Below are positions 42,835 through 51,380 of a DNA stretch of 64,000 bases, piece by piece. Made by a program: the position numbers and the translations under genes. The notes beneath the pieces were generated by a model. The model saw only the letters and a list, made by a program, of their open reading frames with translations, searched no databases and was not told the origin of the DNA. Each line of letters begins with the position of its first letter. The first letter of the stretch is position 1. This DNA is from Deltaproteobacteria bacterium (GTDB taxonomy: Bacteria; Myxococcota_A; UBA796; GCA-2862545), in NCBI GenBank assembly GCA_006226595.1, contig SBGP01000010.1, forward strand, positions 62,001 through 126,000. The letters are read 5' to 3'.

Positions 42835-44505
42835 TCAGCCTGCGAACTGCCTGAGACGCGCGACGCGGCCCTCGGGCGGTGTCGGGCCCAGTCCGTCGAG
42901 ATCGAGCTCGAGCCACGCACCGAGGGCGACCCGCAGCGCGTGGGAGGCGCCGTCATGAAGCTGACCGAGCGTGTGCAGCCACTCGCCAATCAGCAGCCAG
43001 GTGCCGCTCATCCGCACCGGAAGCAGGGCGTCGAGGGTGCCCTGACCCCGGCAGATCGCGGCGAGGGCCGCGGACTGCTGGTGTCGGCGGTCCGGAGACG
43101 CGGCGAGGAAGGCAAACACCTCGTCGTCGAAGTCCCCACGCAACAGCATGATCTCGCCGCGCTCGTCGGCCTCTTCGGGTACCGGCGCGGCCGCCAGCAA
43201 CGCGTGGGCCGCCTCGACCTCGCCGTCGAGCAGGTGCGCGCGTACCCGGGCCTTGAGCACCCACGGCGAGGTCTCGCCATCGCGCATGGCCTCGTCGCAC
43301 ACGGCCCGGGCCTCGTCGGGACGGCCGAGATCGAGCAAGGTCTGCGCAAGGTTCCCGGAGGTCACACCACAGTCCGCGTCGAGCTCGGCAGCGCGCTGGT
43401 ACGCGGCCATCGCCTCGTCGGGGCGGAACAGGTAGTCCTGCAGCTGCACACCGAGTCCCACCCAGCAGCTCGAGTCATCGAGCTCCTCGGCCCCGATGCG
43501 GAACGCCTTCTCGGCACCCACCACGTCGAACAGGTTCTCGGCGAGCATCTCGCCCAGGCGCGCCCAGCCACAGCGATCCTGCGGGTAGAGCTCGAGCATC
43601 CACCGAGTCGCGTCGACGGCCTCCTGGTAGCGCCCCAGCTCCTCGTACAGCGCCGCCAACGCCGTGTGCGCGTACCAGTGCTCCTTGTCCGCGGCCACCG
43701 CCTGCTCGAGTTCGAGCAGTCCACCGTCCCGGTCGCCGAGGGTGAGCACGAGGTACTGCGACATCGCGTAGTGACTGTCGGCCGCGAGCTCCGGGTCGAC
43801 GTCGCGCGCCCGGCGACAGGCCGCCGCCACCTGGTCCGCGCGCTCGGGGTCCTCGCTCCACAGGGCCGCCAGCGACAGCCACGCCCGTCCGAGGCCCGGA
43901 TTCATGGCCAGCGCAAGCTGCCAGGCCTCTTCGGCCGCGTCGAGCTGGTCGAGCTGCTCGCGCACGTGGCCGATCTCCATCCACACGTCGGCCCCCGACA
44001 CGTCTGCCGCCATCGCGAGGTCGAGCGCCCGCTCGGCGAGCTCGGGACGCTCGAGCTGGGCCGCCGCCAGCGCGAGCGACAGCAACCAGCCCTGGTGCTC
44101 ACGCCAGCCACCGAGACGCGGGACCGTGGATCGGAGCTCCGCCTCGAAGAGGTCGAGAATGGCGGCCCCGTCGCGCAGCATGCAGCTGGCCCAGAACATG
44201 TGGGTGTGGAAGTAGTGCGCCGCGACCGCGCGCTCGGGCACGTCCGCGAAGCTCGCCCGCCACGCGCTCGCGCGGGGCAGGTTCGCGAGGATCTCGCCAC
44301 GCAACTCGGCCCGGGCCCCCGCCTCGGCAGTGAGCGCCTCCTCGAGCGGCTGGAATGGCGCCGGCTCGTTGACCAGCTGGGTGAGCAACGCCCCCCACGC
44401 CGCATCCACGTCACGGGGCACACACGCGTCGTCTCCGGGCTCACGGCCCAGGTCACGCAGGATCAGCAGCGGGAAGTCCCACCGCACCACATCCGTCGGC
44501 AGCAT
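42835..44505 (-). CDS. TPR-repeat protein
   Basis: 556 residues, no signal peptide. From about residue 140 to 470 the sequence is a run of tetratricopeptide repeats, for example 'DAAEEAWQLALAMNPGLGRA', 'YAHTALAALYEELGRYQEAV' and 'VTSGNLAQTLLDLGRPDEAR'. It is probably a cytosolic scaffold. A 17-bp palindrome (44512-44528) lies 7 nt before its ATG, and an XRE-type regulator gene is the next gene upstream in the same direction. This suggests repressor control of this gene. Confidence 0.8.
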   Translation of the reverse strand: MLPTDVVRWDFPLLILRDLGREPGDDACVPRDVDAAWGALLTQLVNEPAPFQPLEEALTAEAGARAELRGEILANLPRASAWRASFADVPERAVAAHYFHTHMFWASCMLRDGAAILDLFEAELRSTVPRLGGWREHQGWLLSLALAAAQLERPELAERALDLAMAADVSGADVWMEIGHVREQLDQLDAAEEAWQLALAMNPGLGRAWLSLAALWSEDPERADQVAAACRRARDVDPELAADSHYAMSQYLVLTLGDRDGGLLELEQAVAADKEHWYAHTALAALYEELGRYQEAVDATRWMLELYPQDRCGWARLGEMLAENLFDVVGAEKAFRIGAEELDDSSCWVGLGVQLQDYLFRPDEAMAAYQRAAELDADCGVTSGNLAQTLLDLGRPDEARAVCDEAMRDGETSPWVLKARVRAHLLDGEVEAAHALLAAAPVPEEADERGEIMLLRGDFDDEVFAFLAASPDRRHQQSAALAAICRGQGTLDALLPVRMSGTWLLIGEWLHTLGQLHDGASHALRVALGAWLELDLDGLGPTPPEGRVARLRQFAG

Positions 44506-44511
44506 CGGATC

Positions 44512-44528
44512 TCCATGTTCAACATGGA
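44512..44528. promoter_or_regulatory. 17-bp interrupted palindrome, candidate operator
   Basis: TCCATGTTCAACATGGA: 8-bp arms TCCATGTT/AACATGGA around one central base. It lies between the XRE regulator gene and the TPR gene, 7 nt before the TPR start. Binding there would block expression of the TPR gene. Confidence 0.55.
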
Positions 44529-44567
44529 TTCACGTAGCGGCGTGCCGGGGGATGTCAAGCCGCGGCC

Positions 44568-44792
44568 CTAGACCTCGTCAGGCGGCGTGGACGGCGCTTG
44601 GTGCGGCGGAATGCGCAGCGAGAAGTCGCCAGCCTCGGCGGCGGTGAGCACCCGGTCCAGACGGGAGAGCAGGTCCTCGTCGTTCCACTCCCCGCGCTCG
44701 ACGAGTGCCAGGGCGGCACTGTTCACGCCGGCACGGTCCGCGAGCTCGCGGCGGTTCCAGCCGATCGCCTTGCGACGTTCCTTGATCTCCAT
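44568..44792 (-). CDS. Small XRE-family helix-turn-helix protein
   Basis: 74 residues. The HTH is 'ERRKAIGWNRRELADRAG' followed by 'VNSAALALVERGEWNDEDLL', with the conserved Glu-Arg-Gly of the recognition segment. The last 20 residues are a Pro-rich tail with no known domain. The start has the strongest Shine-Dalgarno of the area (AAAGGAGGTGG). It is probably a DNA-binding regulator acting on the adjacent palindrome and the TPR gene 63 nt downstream. It is divergent from darP. Confidence 0.83.
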   Translation of the reverse strand: MEIKERRKAIGWNRRELADRAGVNSAALALVERGEWNDEDLLSRLDRVLTAAEAGDFSLRIPPHQAPSTPPDEV

Positions 44793-44823
44793 GCCACCTC
44801 CTTTCGGGCAGCCTACCGCGGGT

Positions 44824-44829
44824 TATCCG
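44824..44829 (+). promoter_or_regulatory. Candidate -10 box (TATCCG), leaderless class
   Basis: Lies 11 nt before the darP ATG, which has no Shine-Dalgarno. Transcription would start at the start codon itself. Confidence 0.4.
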
Positions 44830-44834
44830 GCGGC

Positions 44835-45326
44835 ATGGACGAACGCCCCGACCGACAGGAGCGACGCACCGAAGAGCGGCAGCTGGTGAAGCGTGCCCGC
44901 GAGGTGGTCGTCGCATTGCTCAAGCTCACCGAAGCCGAGGCACTCGCGCTGCCTCTCGACGACGCCGTCGCGCGCAGCGTCGGGGAGTACTACCGCATCC
45001 CCTCGCGGGGGGACCGGGCGCGCAGTCGCCTCAAGGACCGCCTGGTGCGCGAGGTCCGGCTCACCAACCTCGACGAGCTCGAGCTCGTGCTGGGCCTTGG
45101 CGAAGCGGCGCGCACCGCGAAGGACGACGCGATGATCGCGCTCGAGCAGCAGCGCAACGACCTGCTCGATGGCGGTGACGAGGCACTCGACGCCCTCCTC
45201 GAGCAGTACCCGGACGCGAACCGTCAGCAGCTGCGCGCGCTGATCCGGCAGGCCCGCAAGGACGGCGGCCGCGGCAAGGCATTCAAGCGCCTCTTCGCCG
45301 AGCTCCGCACCTTGAACGGCCTGTAG
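44835..45326 (+). CDS. darP: Ribosome-associated protein DarP/YjgA (DUF615)
   Basis: 163 residues, matching the family in length and layout: 'QLVKRAREVVVALLKLTEAE' at the N-terminus, 'LDELELVLGL', and the signature 'YPDANRQQLRALIRQARKD' followed by 'AFKRLFAELRTL'. DarP binds 50S precursors and assists late large-subunit assembly. Divergent from the XRE gene with 42 nt between; the ATG lacks a Shine-Dalgarno and follows a TATCCG box at 11 nt. It converges with the glycoside hydrolase gene. Confidence 0.88.
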   Translation: MDERPDRQERRTEERQLVKRAREVVVALLKLTEAEALALPLDDAVARSVGEYYRIPSRGDRARSRLKDRLVREVRLTNLDELELVLGLGEAARTAKDDAMIALEQQRNDLLDGGDEALDALLEQYPDANRQQLRALIRQARKDGGRGKAFKRLFAELRTLNGL

Positions 45327-45332
45327 ACGCCG

Positions 45333-46799
45333 CTACGGCAGCTCGACGACCACGGCCTGCGACAGCACCCCGTCCATCGACACCGAGGCCACGGCCCACC
45401 GTCCGGAGGCGAGCGCGATGGCCTGGCCCGGCGGGTGCAGCGCCTGTGGCGTCCAGCCCTCGCCGTCGGCGGCGAAGAGGGCCACGGAGCGCGCCGCGAC
45501 CGCGTCGGCGTGACTCACTGTCAGGCTCCCTTCGCCCACGGTCACCGTCGGCGGCGTCGCAACGCGCGCAACCGCCGTGTGCAGGGGGGGCGTGAGCGCG
45601 CGTTCCGAGAACAGCTCCGTCGCGAGGACCCCGCGCACGCCCTGCTGATCGTCGAGGATCGGCGCGAAGTTGTAGAAGATGTGGCCCTTGGCGCCGCCCG
45701 CCTCCTGAGCGCGAACCAGCGCGACCTGGGTGCGGAACTCGTCGAGCGTCCACGAAGACGAGCTGCCGAGCTGCGACAGGTAGTCGCCCGCGAAGATGTA
45801 CCGACCGCCCGAGGTATTCGCGGCCCACCACTCGATCAGCGCGCCGTAGGGCTGACCGCTCGACGTGCTCGGCCAGTACAGCTGCGGCGCGAGGTAGTCG
45901 ACCCAGCCCTCGTCCATCCACTTCTTGGGGTCGGCGTACAGGCCCTCGTACTGATCGAAGCCGACGACGCCCGCGGGCTGTCCGGGTCGGTAGATCCCAA
46001 ACGGGCTCACCCCGAAGCGCACCGCCGGATCCGCAGCCGTGACCGCGGCCGACACCGACTGCATGGCCTGGTCGACGTTGCTGCGACGCCAATCGGCCAG
46101 CGACAGCGTCCCGCCGGCGCTCGTGTACGCGGCGTAGGTGCCGGAGTCCGGGAAGGCGCCGTCCGGGTAAGGGTAGAAGTAGTCGTCGAAGTGGATGCCA
46201 TCGATCGCGTAGTGGTCCACCAGGTCGGTCACCACGTCGACGAGCTGCTCGCGCACCCCGGTCACGCCAGGATCCATCCAGTCGAGATCGCCGTAGCTCA
46301 CCACCCAGTCCGGGTGCTGCACCGCCATGTGGCCGCTGCCGTAGGCGGGGCTCGACGCCTTGGCTCGGTACGGGTTGAGCCACGCGTGGACCTCGATGTT
46401 CCGGCCGTGGGCAGCGTCGACGAGGTACGCGAGCGGGTCGTAGCCAGGGTCCTGCCCCTGGGTGCCGGTGAGCACGTGGCTCCACGGCTCGTGCTGGCTC
46501 GCGTAGAGCGCGTCTCCCTCGGGGCGCACCTGGAAGAACAGCGCGTTGAGGTGCGCGTCGTCCGCTGCGGCGACGATGGCGTCGAGCTCGGCCTGCTGCG
46601 CCTCGACGGAGAGTCCCCGCGCACTCGGGAAGTTGATGTTCCACACGGTCGCCACCCACGCGCCGCGCAGCTCGCGAGGCCAGGTCACGTCGACCAGTTC
46701 GACGGTCGGCGCGGGGTCTTCGCTGTCGTCCTCCAGTTCCGGGGTGCGGACGACGCCGCGCTGGCAGGCGACGAAGGCGAGGAGGGGCAAGAGGCGCAT
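45333..46799 (-). CDS. GHL10/DUF187-type glycoside hydrolase lipoprotein
   Basis: 488 residues with lipobox 'LLAFVACQ'. The domain opens with 'RGAWVATVWNINFPSARGLS', followed by 'LNALFFQVRPEGDALY', 'HAWLNPYRA', 'GIHFDDYFYPYP' (acidic active-site loop) and 'WVDYLAPQLYWP', the known features of the GHL10 (YngK-like) family. A C-terminal beta domain follows. It probably cleaves a cell-wall or surface glycan. GGGATCC precedes the ATG, and a TAGGTC box lies 27 nt upstream. Confidence 0.88.
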   Translation of the reverse strand: MRLLPLLAFVACQRGVVRTPELEDDSEDPAPTVELVDVTWPRELRGAWVATVWNINFPSARGLSVEAQQAELDAIVAAADDAHLNALFFQVRPEGDALYASQHEPWSHVLTGTQGQDPGYDPLAYLVDAAHGRNIEVHAWLNPYRAKASSPAYGSGHMAVQHPDWVVSYGDLDWMDPGVTGVREQLVDVVTDLVDHYAIDGIHFDDYFYPYPDGAFPDSGTYAAYTSAGGTLSLADWRRSNVDQAMQSVSAAVTAADPAVRFGVSPFGIYRPGQPAGVVGFDQYEGLYADPKKWMDEGWVDYLAPQLYWPSTSSGQPYGALIEWWAANTSGGRYIFAGDYLSQLGSSSSWTLDEFRTQVALVRAQEAGGAKGHIFYNFAPILDDQQGVRGVLATELFSERALTPPLHTAVARVATPPTVTVGEGSLTVSHADAVAARSVALFAADGEGWTPQALHPPGQAIALASGRWAVASVSMDGVLSQAVVVELP

Positions 46800-46938
46800 G
46801 TGGATCCCGTTCTTTTGCCGGACCTATGCCTCGAACTTGCCAAGCTGGCCAGCCGAGAATGTGCCATGCAGGCTCACCTCCGAGGTGCGACACTGAGGCG
46901 ACACTCATTTACGTGGACAATTTTAAATATTCGTACTT

Positions 46939-46944
46939 ATAGTG
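46939..46944 (+). promoter_or_regulatory. Candidate -10 box (TATAGT) in an AT-rich promoter island
   Basis: Within an unusually AT-rich stretch (46916-46945) in GC-rich DNA, 26 nt before the ATG at 46965. TGGACA at 46914-46919 could be the -35, with 19 nt spacing to TATAGT or 17 to TTATAG. Probably a strong promoter. Confidence 0.5.
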
Positions 46945-46964
46945 AATGACAGAAGAGGTGCCTC

Positions 46965-47318
46965 ATGCTCATTCCCCTCCTGGCCGTGACCCTTGCGTCT
47001 GCCGCCGAACCCGCGAAGCTCAAGGATGGAGCCGTCGAGCTCATCAGCGACAAGCGGGAGTCCATCAGCCTTCAGGATGCGGTGACCCCCGTCCTCGCGG
47101 AGCTCGGGACCTGCTCGGAGCACACCGGTGGGCTCGACTACGGGGACCTGACGCTGACGTTCATGGTCGACAAGAAGGGAAACACCGCGAACTACAGTGT
47201 TCGCAGCGACTACCTGCTTCCCAAGGAACTCACGAAGTGCCTGACCGCTCCGCTCGAGGAGGTCAACCTCGGACGCGGTGACGTCGCGGTCGCGAAGTTC
47301 GTCATCAAGCTGCCCTAG
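46965..47318 (+). CDS. Small secreted protein, AgmX/TonB-C-like
   Basis: 117 residues with a signal peptide (1-14, 'LLAVTLASAA'). The mature part ('VTPVLAELGTC', 'LTFMVDKKGNTANYSVRSDY', 'LTKCLTAPLEEV') shows the rhythm of AgmX/PglI C-terminal domains: a Cys, a strand ending in Asp-Lys-Lys-Gly, and a second Cys. Two such proteins occur elsewhere in the window (50915, 52390). Role unknown; envelope or motility-related in myxobacteria. AGAGG precedes the ATG. The strong AT-rich promoter suggests high expression. Confidence 0.75.
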   Translation: MLIPLLAVTLASAAEPAKLKDGAVELISDKRESISLQDAVTPVLAELGTCSEHTGGLDYGDLTLTFMVDKKGNTANYSVRSDYLLPKELTKCLTAPLEEVNLGRGDVAVAKFVIKLP

Positions 47319-47327
47319 GCTCGTCGC

Positions 47328-48521
47328 CTAGGCGCCGCGCTCGATGCAGTCGTACAGCGCCTGGCACAGCGCCAGTGCGCGTGGCGACCGGATGCGCCAG
47401 TCCATGCGGTTCATGACGTAGCCGATGGCCAGGCCCGCATCCGGGTCCGCCCACCCGAGCGAGCCGCCGGCCCCCGCGTGTCCGAACGACGCGGGGTTCG
47501 GAGAGAACATGCCTCGGGTGTCTTCCTTGAGCATGCCCAGCGACCAGCCGAGGGGCTTGTGGAGCACGCGGTCCCGCTGCGACCACGTCTGCCGGCCACG
47601 CACCACGCGGAGGGTGCGCTCGTCGAGCAGGCGCACCCCGTCGACCTCGCCGATCATGCCGGCGTAGACCCTGGCCAGACCTTCGGCGGTCGCGAGGGCG
47701 CCCATCCACGGCAGGTCCAGCGCCCGGACCTCGGGGAGGTTCAGCTCGTCGAGCTTCATCTGCGGGTTTGCGAACGCGCGCTTGGTGTCGGTCGAGTTCA
47801 CCAGGAACCGCCGGAACACGCGGCCCTCGGTATTGCGCCGCGTGAGGATGGTCGGCAGGTGATGCCGCACGATGTCCTTCGGGCCGATGGGCAGCAGACG
47901 CGCCGCCCGCTGGGCGACCTCGTCGGGGGCGCCCGAGTAGACGTCCGCACCGAGCGGGTTCGCGACGTGCTCCGCGAACTGCGGACCGAAGCGCTCCCCG
48001 GTGAGCCGGTAGAGCAGCTCGCCGACGAACGGGCCGTAGGCGGTGGCCGCGTAGCCCTGGTCCGTGTCGGGCTCCCATAGCGGCTCCTGGTCGACGAGCG
48101 CGTCGTGGACCTTGCCGGAGGGGTCGACGAAGTCGAGCAGCGACAGCGGGGCGTCGATGGCGGAGAGACCGGCGCGGTGGTTGAGCAGCATGCGGCCGGT
48201 GATGTGTTCCTTGCCCTTGCGCGCGAACTCCGGCCAGACCTCGGCCACTGGCGCATCCGGGTCGAACCGTCCCTGCTCGTACAGCTGCAGGAAGCGCGAG
48301 GCCACCAGGCCCTTGGTCGCGGAGAACACGACCATCGGGGTGTCGCGCTCCCACTCCCGTCCCGTCGACGGGTCGGTGACGCCGCCCCACAGGTCCACGA
48401 CGATCTGGCCGTCGCGGTACACGCACAGCGCCGCGCCGACCTCGCCCCGCTTGCGGAAGTTCTCTTCGAAGACCTCGCGGACCCGCTCGAAGCCCGGCGC
48501 TACCTGACCGTGAATGCTCAT
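47328..48521 (-). CDS. Beta-lactamase-family serine esterase (EstB-like)
   Basis: 397 residues. The nucleophile motif SxxK is 'SATK' (67-70) in 'MVVFSATKGLVA'; a Tyr-containing second motif is 'QGYAATAYGPFVGEL', and 'FGHAGAGGSLGWADP' replaces the KTG box. This is the class C-like esterase branch (family VIII carboxylesterases), usually acting on short acyl esters rather than lactams. No signal peptide, so cytosolic. The ATG at 48521 has no Shine-Dalgarno; a TATCCG box lies 13 nt upstream. Confidence 0.88.
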   Translation of the reverse strand: MSIHGQVAPGFERVREVFEENFRKRGEVGAALCVYRDGQIVVDLWGGVTDPSTGREWERDTPMVVFSATKGLVASRFLQLYEQGRFDPDAPVAEVWPEFARKGKEHITGRMLLNHRAGLSAIDAPLSLLDFVDPSGKVHDALVDQEPLWEPDTDQGYAATAYGPFVGELLYRLTGERFGPQFAEHVANPLGADVYSGAPDEVAQRAARLLPIGPKDIVRHHLPTILTRRNTEGRVFRRFLVNSTDTKRAFANPQMKLDELNLPEVRALDLPWMGALATAEGLARVYAGMIGEVDGVRLLDERTLRVVRGRQTWSQRDRVLHKPLGWSLGMLKEDTRGMFSPNPASFGHAGAGGSLGWADPDAGLAIGYVMNRMDWRIRSPRALALCQALYDCIERGA

Positions 48522-48528
48522 GGAAGCG

Positions 48529-48534
48529 CGGATA
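48529..48534 (-). promoter_or_regulatory. Candidate -10 box (TATCCG), leaderless class
   Basis: On the minus strand 13 nt before the esterase ATG, which lacks a Shine-Dalgarno. Same hexamer as before darP. Confidence 0.4.
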
Positions 48535-48555
48535 ACCCGCCAGGACGGCAGCCTG

Positions 48556-48699
48556 CTAGAGCTCGCCGAGCTCGCGCATCGCCTCGGCCCATTCGCACCC
48601 GTAGCAGCCGCTCTGGCAGCAGTGACGCGGCGGACGCGGCGGCTTGCGCTTCTCGGGCTGCGCCTGGGGCTTCGCGGGGGTGGTCGGACGGGACTTCAT
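48556..48699 (-). CDS. Small Cys-rich protein (oxidoreductase-like N-terminal type)
   Basis: 47 residues. A Pro/Lys-rich start leads into 'PPRPPRHCCQSGCYGCEWAE', a Cys-Cys-x3-Cys-x2-Cys-x-Trp motif like that of the short oxidoreductase-like (PF09791-type) proteins, perhaps binding a metal. Identification rests on this motif only. The ATG is at 48699; no strong Shine-Dalgarno was seen. It lies between the esterase gene and the membrane-protein pair. Confidence 0.6.
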   Translation of the reverse strand: MKSRPTTPAKPQAQPEKRKPPRPPRHCCQSGCYGCEWAEAMRELGEL

Positions 48700-48752
48700 G
48701 ATCGCGGCATAGCGCACTCCGTAGGCGGAGGCCTGGCAACGATGCGCGAACG

Positions 48753-49265
48753 TCACGTCCAGTCGCGCGAGTCCGGGTCCACGCGGGAGGACGCACGCAG
48801 GGCCCCGACAATGCCGAGCAGCACGCCGCCGCAGCACATCCACACCCCGCCGGCCCACGTGCCGAGCGCCATGAGCAGCATCACCACGTCGGGCGCCCGC
48901 CCCTCGAGCATGCACCAGCCCAGTGCCGGCACGCCGATGCCGATGAACACGCCGAGCAGGTACACGCCGCCGGGGTGACCGGGGAAGGTCTGGGTTCGGT
49001 GCGCGCCCTCGCAGCACATCGCGTTGCCGACCAGCGTCATCGCCAGGGCCAGGGTGATGCCGATGCCGAACACGCCGAACACCGCGGCGAGCAAGACCAT
49101 GGCCCACACGCCGATCAGCGTGGGAGCGGCAGCGAACAGCCACCACCCCGCGTCCGAGCGCTCCTTGAGGGTGAGGACCAGCCCGGACCCGAACGCGGCC
49201 ACCGGTGCGAAGATCACCGGCAGTAGGAAGCACAGGGTCAGCGGGAGCGCGATCAGGTGCGCCAC
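48753..49265 (-). CDS. Integral membrane protein of unknown function (tandem pair, 2)
   Basis: 170 residues, about four membrane helices with a short cytosolic loop 'LTLKERSDAG' after the first. The start is GTG at 49265, overlapping the 3' end of the upstream gene by 13 nt. It shares layout with that gene (hydrophobic helix, Ala-Phe-Gly-(S/A)-Gly, Leu-Lys-Glu-Arg loop, two helices), which suggests a diverged duplicate. No functional motif seen. Confidence 0.68.
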   Translation of the reverse strand: MAHLIALPLTLCFLLPVIFAPVAAFGSGLVLTLKERSDAGWWLFAAAPTLIGVWAMVLLAAVFGVFGIGITLALAMTLVGNAMCCEGAHRTQTFPGHPGGVYLLGVFIGIGVPALGWCMLEGRAPDVVMLLMALGTWAGGVWMCCGGVLLGIVGALRASSRVDPDSRDWT

Positions 49266-49741
49266 TCCGGCGTCTTGGCGCGCAGGGCCGCGAGCCACGC
49301 CCATGCAAGGCCCGCGACCAGCGTCCACCCGGCCCCCGCGAGCGCCCACACGAGCACCGGGATCCCGAGCTCGCCGGGACGGAGCGGACCGGCCTGCACG
49401 AACAGCGGCGGTCCGAGGCCGATGACGACGAGGGCCAGGTAGGTCGGGATCGGATGACGCCCTCCACCCGCCATGGTCGACGCCGACGCCGCGAGCAGGT
49501 TGCCGAGCACCGCGCACGCGGGCATCAACCACAGCCCCCCCTCGGGCAGAGCGCGCAGCGACGCGAGCACGTACGGCGTCCACGCGCCGAGAAGCACGAC
49601 ACTCGCGAGGAACAGCAGCACCGCGGGACGCTGGCGCTCCTTCATCCACAGCATCGCACCCGCCCCAAACGCGGCGGGCGACGCCAGCAATGATCCGAGC
49701 AGCCACCCGAGCATACCGAGCGACAGCACCACGTACGGCAC
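49253..49741 (-). CDS. Integral membrane protein of unknown function (tandem pair, 1)
   Basis: 162 residues, four to five membrane helices, with 'AAFGAGAMLWMKERQRPAVL' after the first helix. The start is placed at GTG 49741 because GGGAGG lies 8 nt upstream; TTG at 49744 and GTG at 49777 are alternatives. It is translationally coupled to the related membrane protein downstream. Divergent from the Rieske oxygenase gene. Confidence 0.65.
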   Translation of the reverse strand: MPYVVLSLGMLGWLLGSLLASPAAFGAGAMLWMKERQRPAVLLFLASVVLLGAWTPYVLASLRALPEGGLWLMPACAVLGNLLAASASTMAGGGRHPIPTYLALVVIGLGPPLFVQAGPLRPGELGIPVLVWALAGAGWTLVAGLAWAWLAALRAKTPEWRT

Positions 49742-49805
49742 CAACGCAACCTCCCAAGCCCGCCCTATCGTGGCCACTCTCGAAGGCCAACGCTAGGAGA
49801 TTCGC

Positions 49806-50846
49806 GTGAACGCTCCCATTCCACCGCGCATCCGTGACGCCTGGTACGTCCTGGCCTGGTCCCACGAGGTCGGCCGCAAGCCGATCGTGCGCAAGCTGTA
49901 CGGCGAGCCGATCACGCTGTTCCGCGCCAGCAACGGCGAGGTCGGCGCGCTCGTCGACCGGTGCCCGCATCGCGGCGTGCCCCTCTCCGGGGGCGTCGTC
50001 GTCGGCGACCGACTGCAGTGCCCGTACCACGGCTGGGAGTTCACCTGTTCCGGCCGCTGCGAGGCCATCCCCTCGTTCCTCGGAGACCCGGACCACGTCG
50101 GTCGCCGCGCCCAGGCCCACGCGGTACGCGAGCAGCAGGGCGTCGTGTGGGTATGGGGACGCGCCGGCGCCGAGCCCACGGAAGAGCCCTTCCACTTCGA
50201 GTACGCGGGTCGCGCCGGCTACACCGAGATCCGACACGACGTGCAGGCCGACGCCACCGTCCACGCGGTGGCCGAGAACGCGCTCGACGTGCCGCACACC
50301 GCGTACCTTCACGGCGGCCTCTTCCGAAACGCCGACGTGCGCAACCGCATCACCGCCGAGGTCCGCCGCTGGCACGACCACGTCGAGTGCGAGTACATCG
50401 GCGAGCCGCGCCCCACCGGCATCGTCGCCCGCATCCTCTCGCCGTCGGGCGGCATCGTCACCCACTACGACCGGTTCTTCCTGCCGTCGATCGTGCAGGT
50501 CGAGTACCGCATCGGCGACGAGAACCACTTCGTGATCACCGCCGCCGGCACCCCCGCCGATGACTACGACACTCGCCTGTACGCGGTCGTCGCCCTGAAG
50601 AGCCGCATCCCCGGCTTCGTGTTCCGGGTACTCAAGCCCCTGGGCTTGCGCGTGTTCGCCCAGGACGCCGTGATCCTCGCGCAGCAGACCGAGAACACGC
50701 ATCGCTTCGGCGAAGAGGTGTACGCGAGCACCGAGGTCGACCTCATCGGGCCGCACATCCTCAAGCTCATGCGCCGCGCAGAGCGTGGGGACCTCGGTCC
50801 GCAGAAGGCCGAACCGTGGACGCGCAGCGTCGAGATGGACGTCTGA
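49806..50846 (+). CDS. Rieske [2Fe-2S] non-heme iron oxygenase, terminal component
   Basis: 346 residues. The Rieske cluster ligands are Cys53 and His55 in 'CPHRGVPLSGG', and Cys72 and His75 in 'QCPYHGWEFTC'. The mononuclear iron site is 'ENALDVPHTAYLHGG' with Asp161, His164 and His169. This is the VanA/KshA/CarAa-like single-subunit type. Substrate unknown; ring hydroxylation, demethylation or sterol-type oxidation are family options. GTG start at 49806 with AGGAGA 5 nt upstream. No reductase or ferredoxin gene lies nearby. Confidence 0.92.
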   Translation: MNAPIPPRIRDAWYVLAWSHEVGRKPIVRKLYGEPITLFRASNGEVGALVDRCPHRGVPLSGGVVVGDRLQCPYHGWEFTCSGRCEAIPSFLGDPDHVGRRAQAHAVREQQGVVWVWGRAGAEPTEEPFHFEYAGRAGYTEIRHDVQADATVHAVAENALDVPHTAYLHGGLFRNADVRNRITAEVRRWHDHVECEYIGEPRPTGIVARILSPSGGIVTHYDRFFLPSIVQVEYRIGDENHFVITAAGTPADDYDTRLYAVVALKSRIPGFVFRVLKPLGLRVFAQDAVILAQQTENTHRFGEEVYASTEVDLIGPHILKLMRRAERGDLGPQKAEPWTRSVEMDV

Positions 50847-50914
50847 CGAGCCCGGCTTCGGCCGAGCGAATCGCCGCGCGTGATCGCGGCGCGAGCTTGT
50901 GGCAAGCTACGCAC

Positions 50915-51376
50915 ATGCGCATCCTCCTGCCCCTGCTCCTGATCGCCTGCGGCGCTCCTCCGGAACCCGCGGAGACGCCCGAGGCTCCCGCTCCCGAGGC
51001 CAAGGCCGAGGCGCCCGCCGAGGAGGCGCCGCCCGCCGGCAAGATCGGCGGTGCTCCCATTCTGCCGCACCCGGTGGTCATCGGCGCGCTCTCCGCGGAC
51101 AAGGTCTCGGAGGTGATCGAGGCCCACCTCGACGAGCTCGACGCCTGCTACACCAACGAGGTGGCGAAGAAGCCGGACCTCAAGGGCAAGGTGCTGGTGA
51201 AGTTCAGCATCCAGAAGGATGGCAGCGTCACCAACGCGCGGACCGAGTCGACCTCGCTCCGCCACGAGCCCACCGAAGCCTGCCTCGCCGAAGTCGTCGC
51301 GAAGCAGACCTTCCCGGCGCTCGAGAGCGGCAAGCTGGCGGTCGTGCAGTTCCCGTTCAGCTTCCCGCGCGGCTGA
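50915..51376 (+). CDS. AgmX/PglI C-terminal-domain lipoprotein
   Basis: 153 residues with lipobox 'LPLLLIACG', then a Pro/Ala/Glu-rich linker (16-45) and the AgmX/PglI-type domain: 'HLDELDACYTNEV', 'GKVLVKFSIQKDGSVTNA' and 'ACLAEVVAKQTFPAL'. In myxobacteria the domain occurs in gliding-motility and envelope proteins; it is related to TonB C-termini. No Shine-Dalgarno is evident before the ATG at 50915. Confidence 0.82.
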   Translation: MRILLPLLLIACGAPPEPAETPEAPAPEAKAEAPAEEAPPAGKIGGAPILPHPVVIGALSADKVSEVIEAHLDELDACYTNEVAKKPDLKGKVLVKFSIQKDGSVTNARTESTSLRHEPTEACLAEVVAKQTFPALESGKLAVVQFPFSFPRG

Positions 51377-51380
51377 TCCC

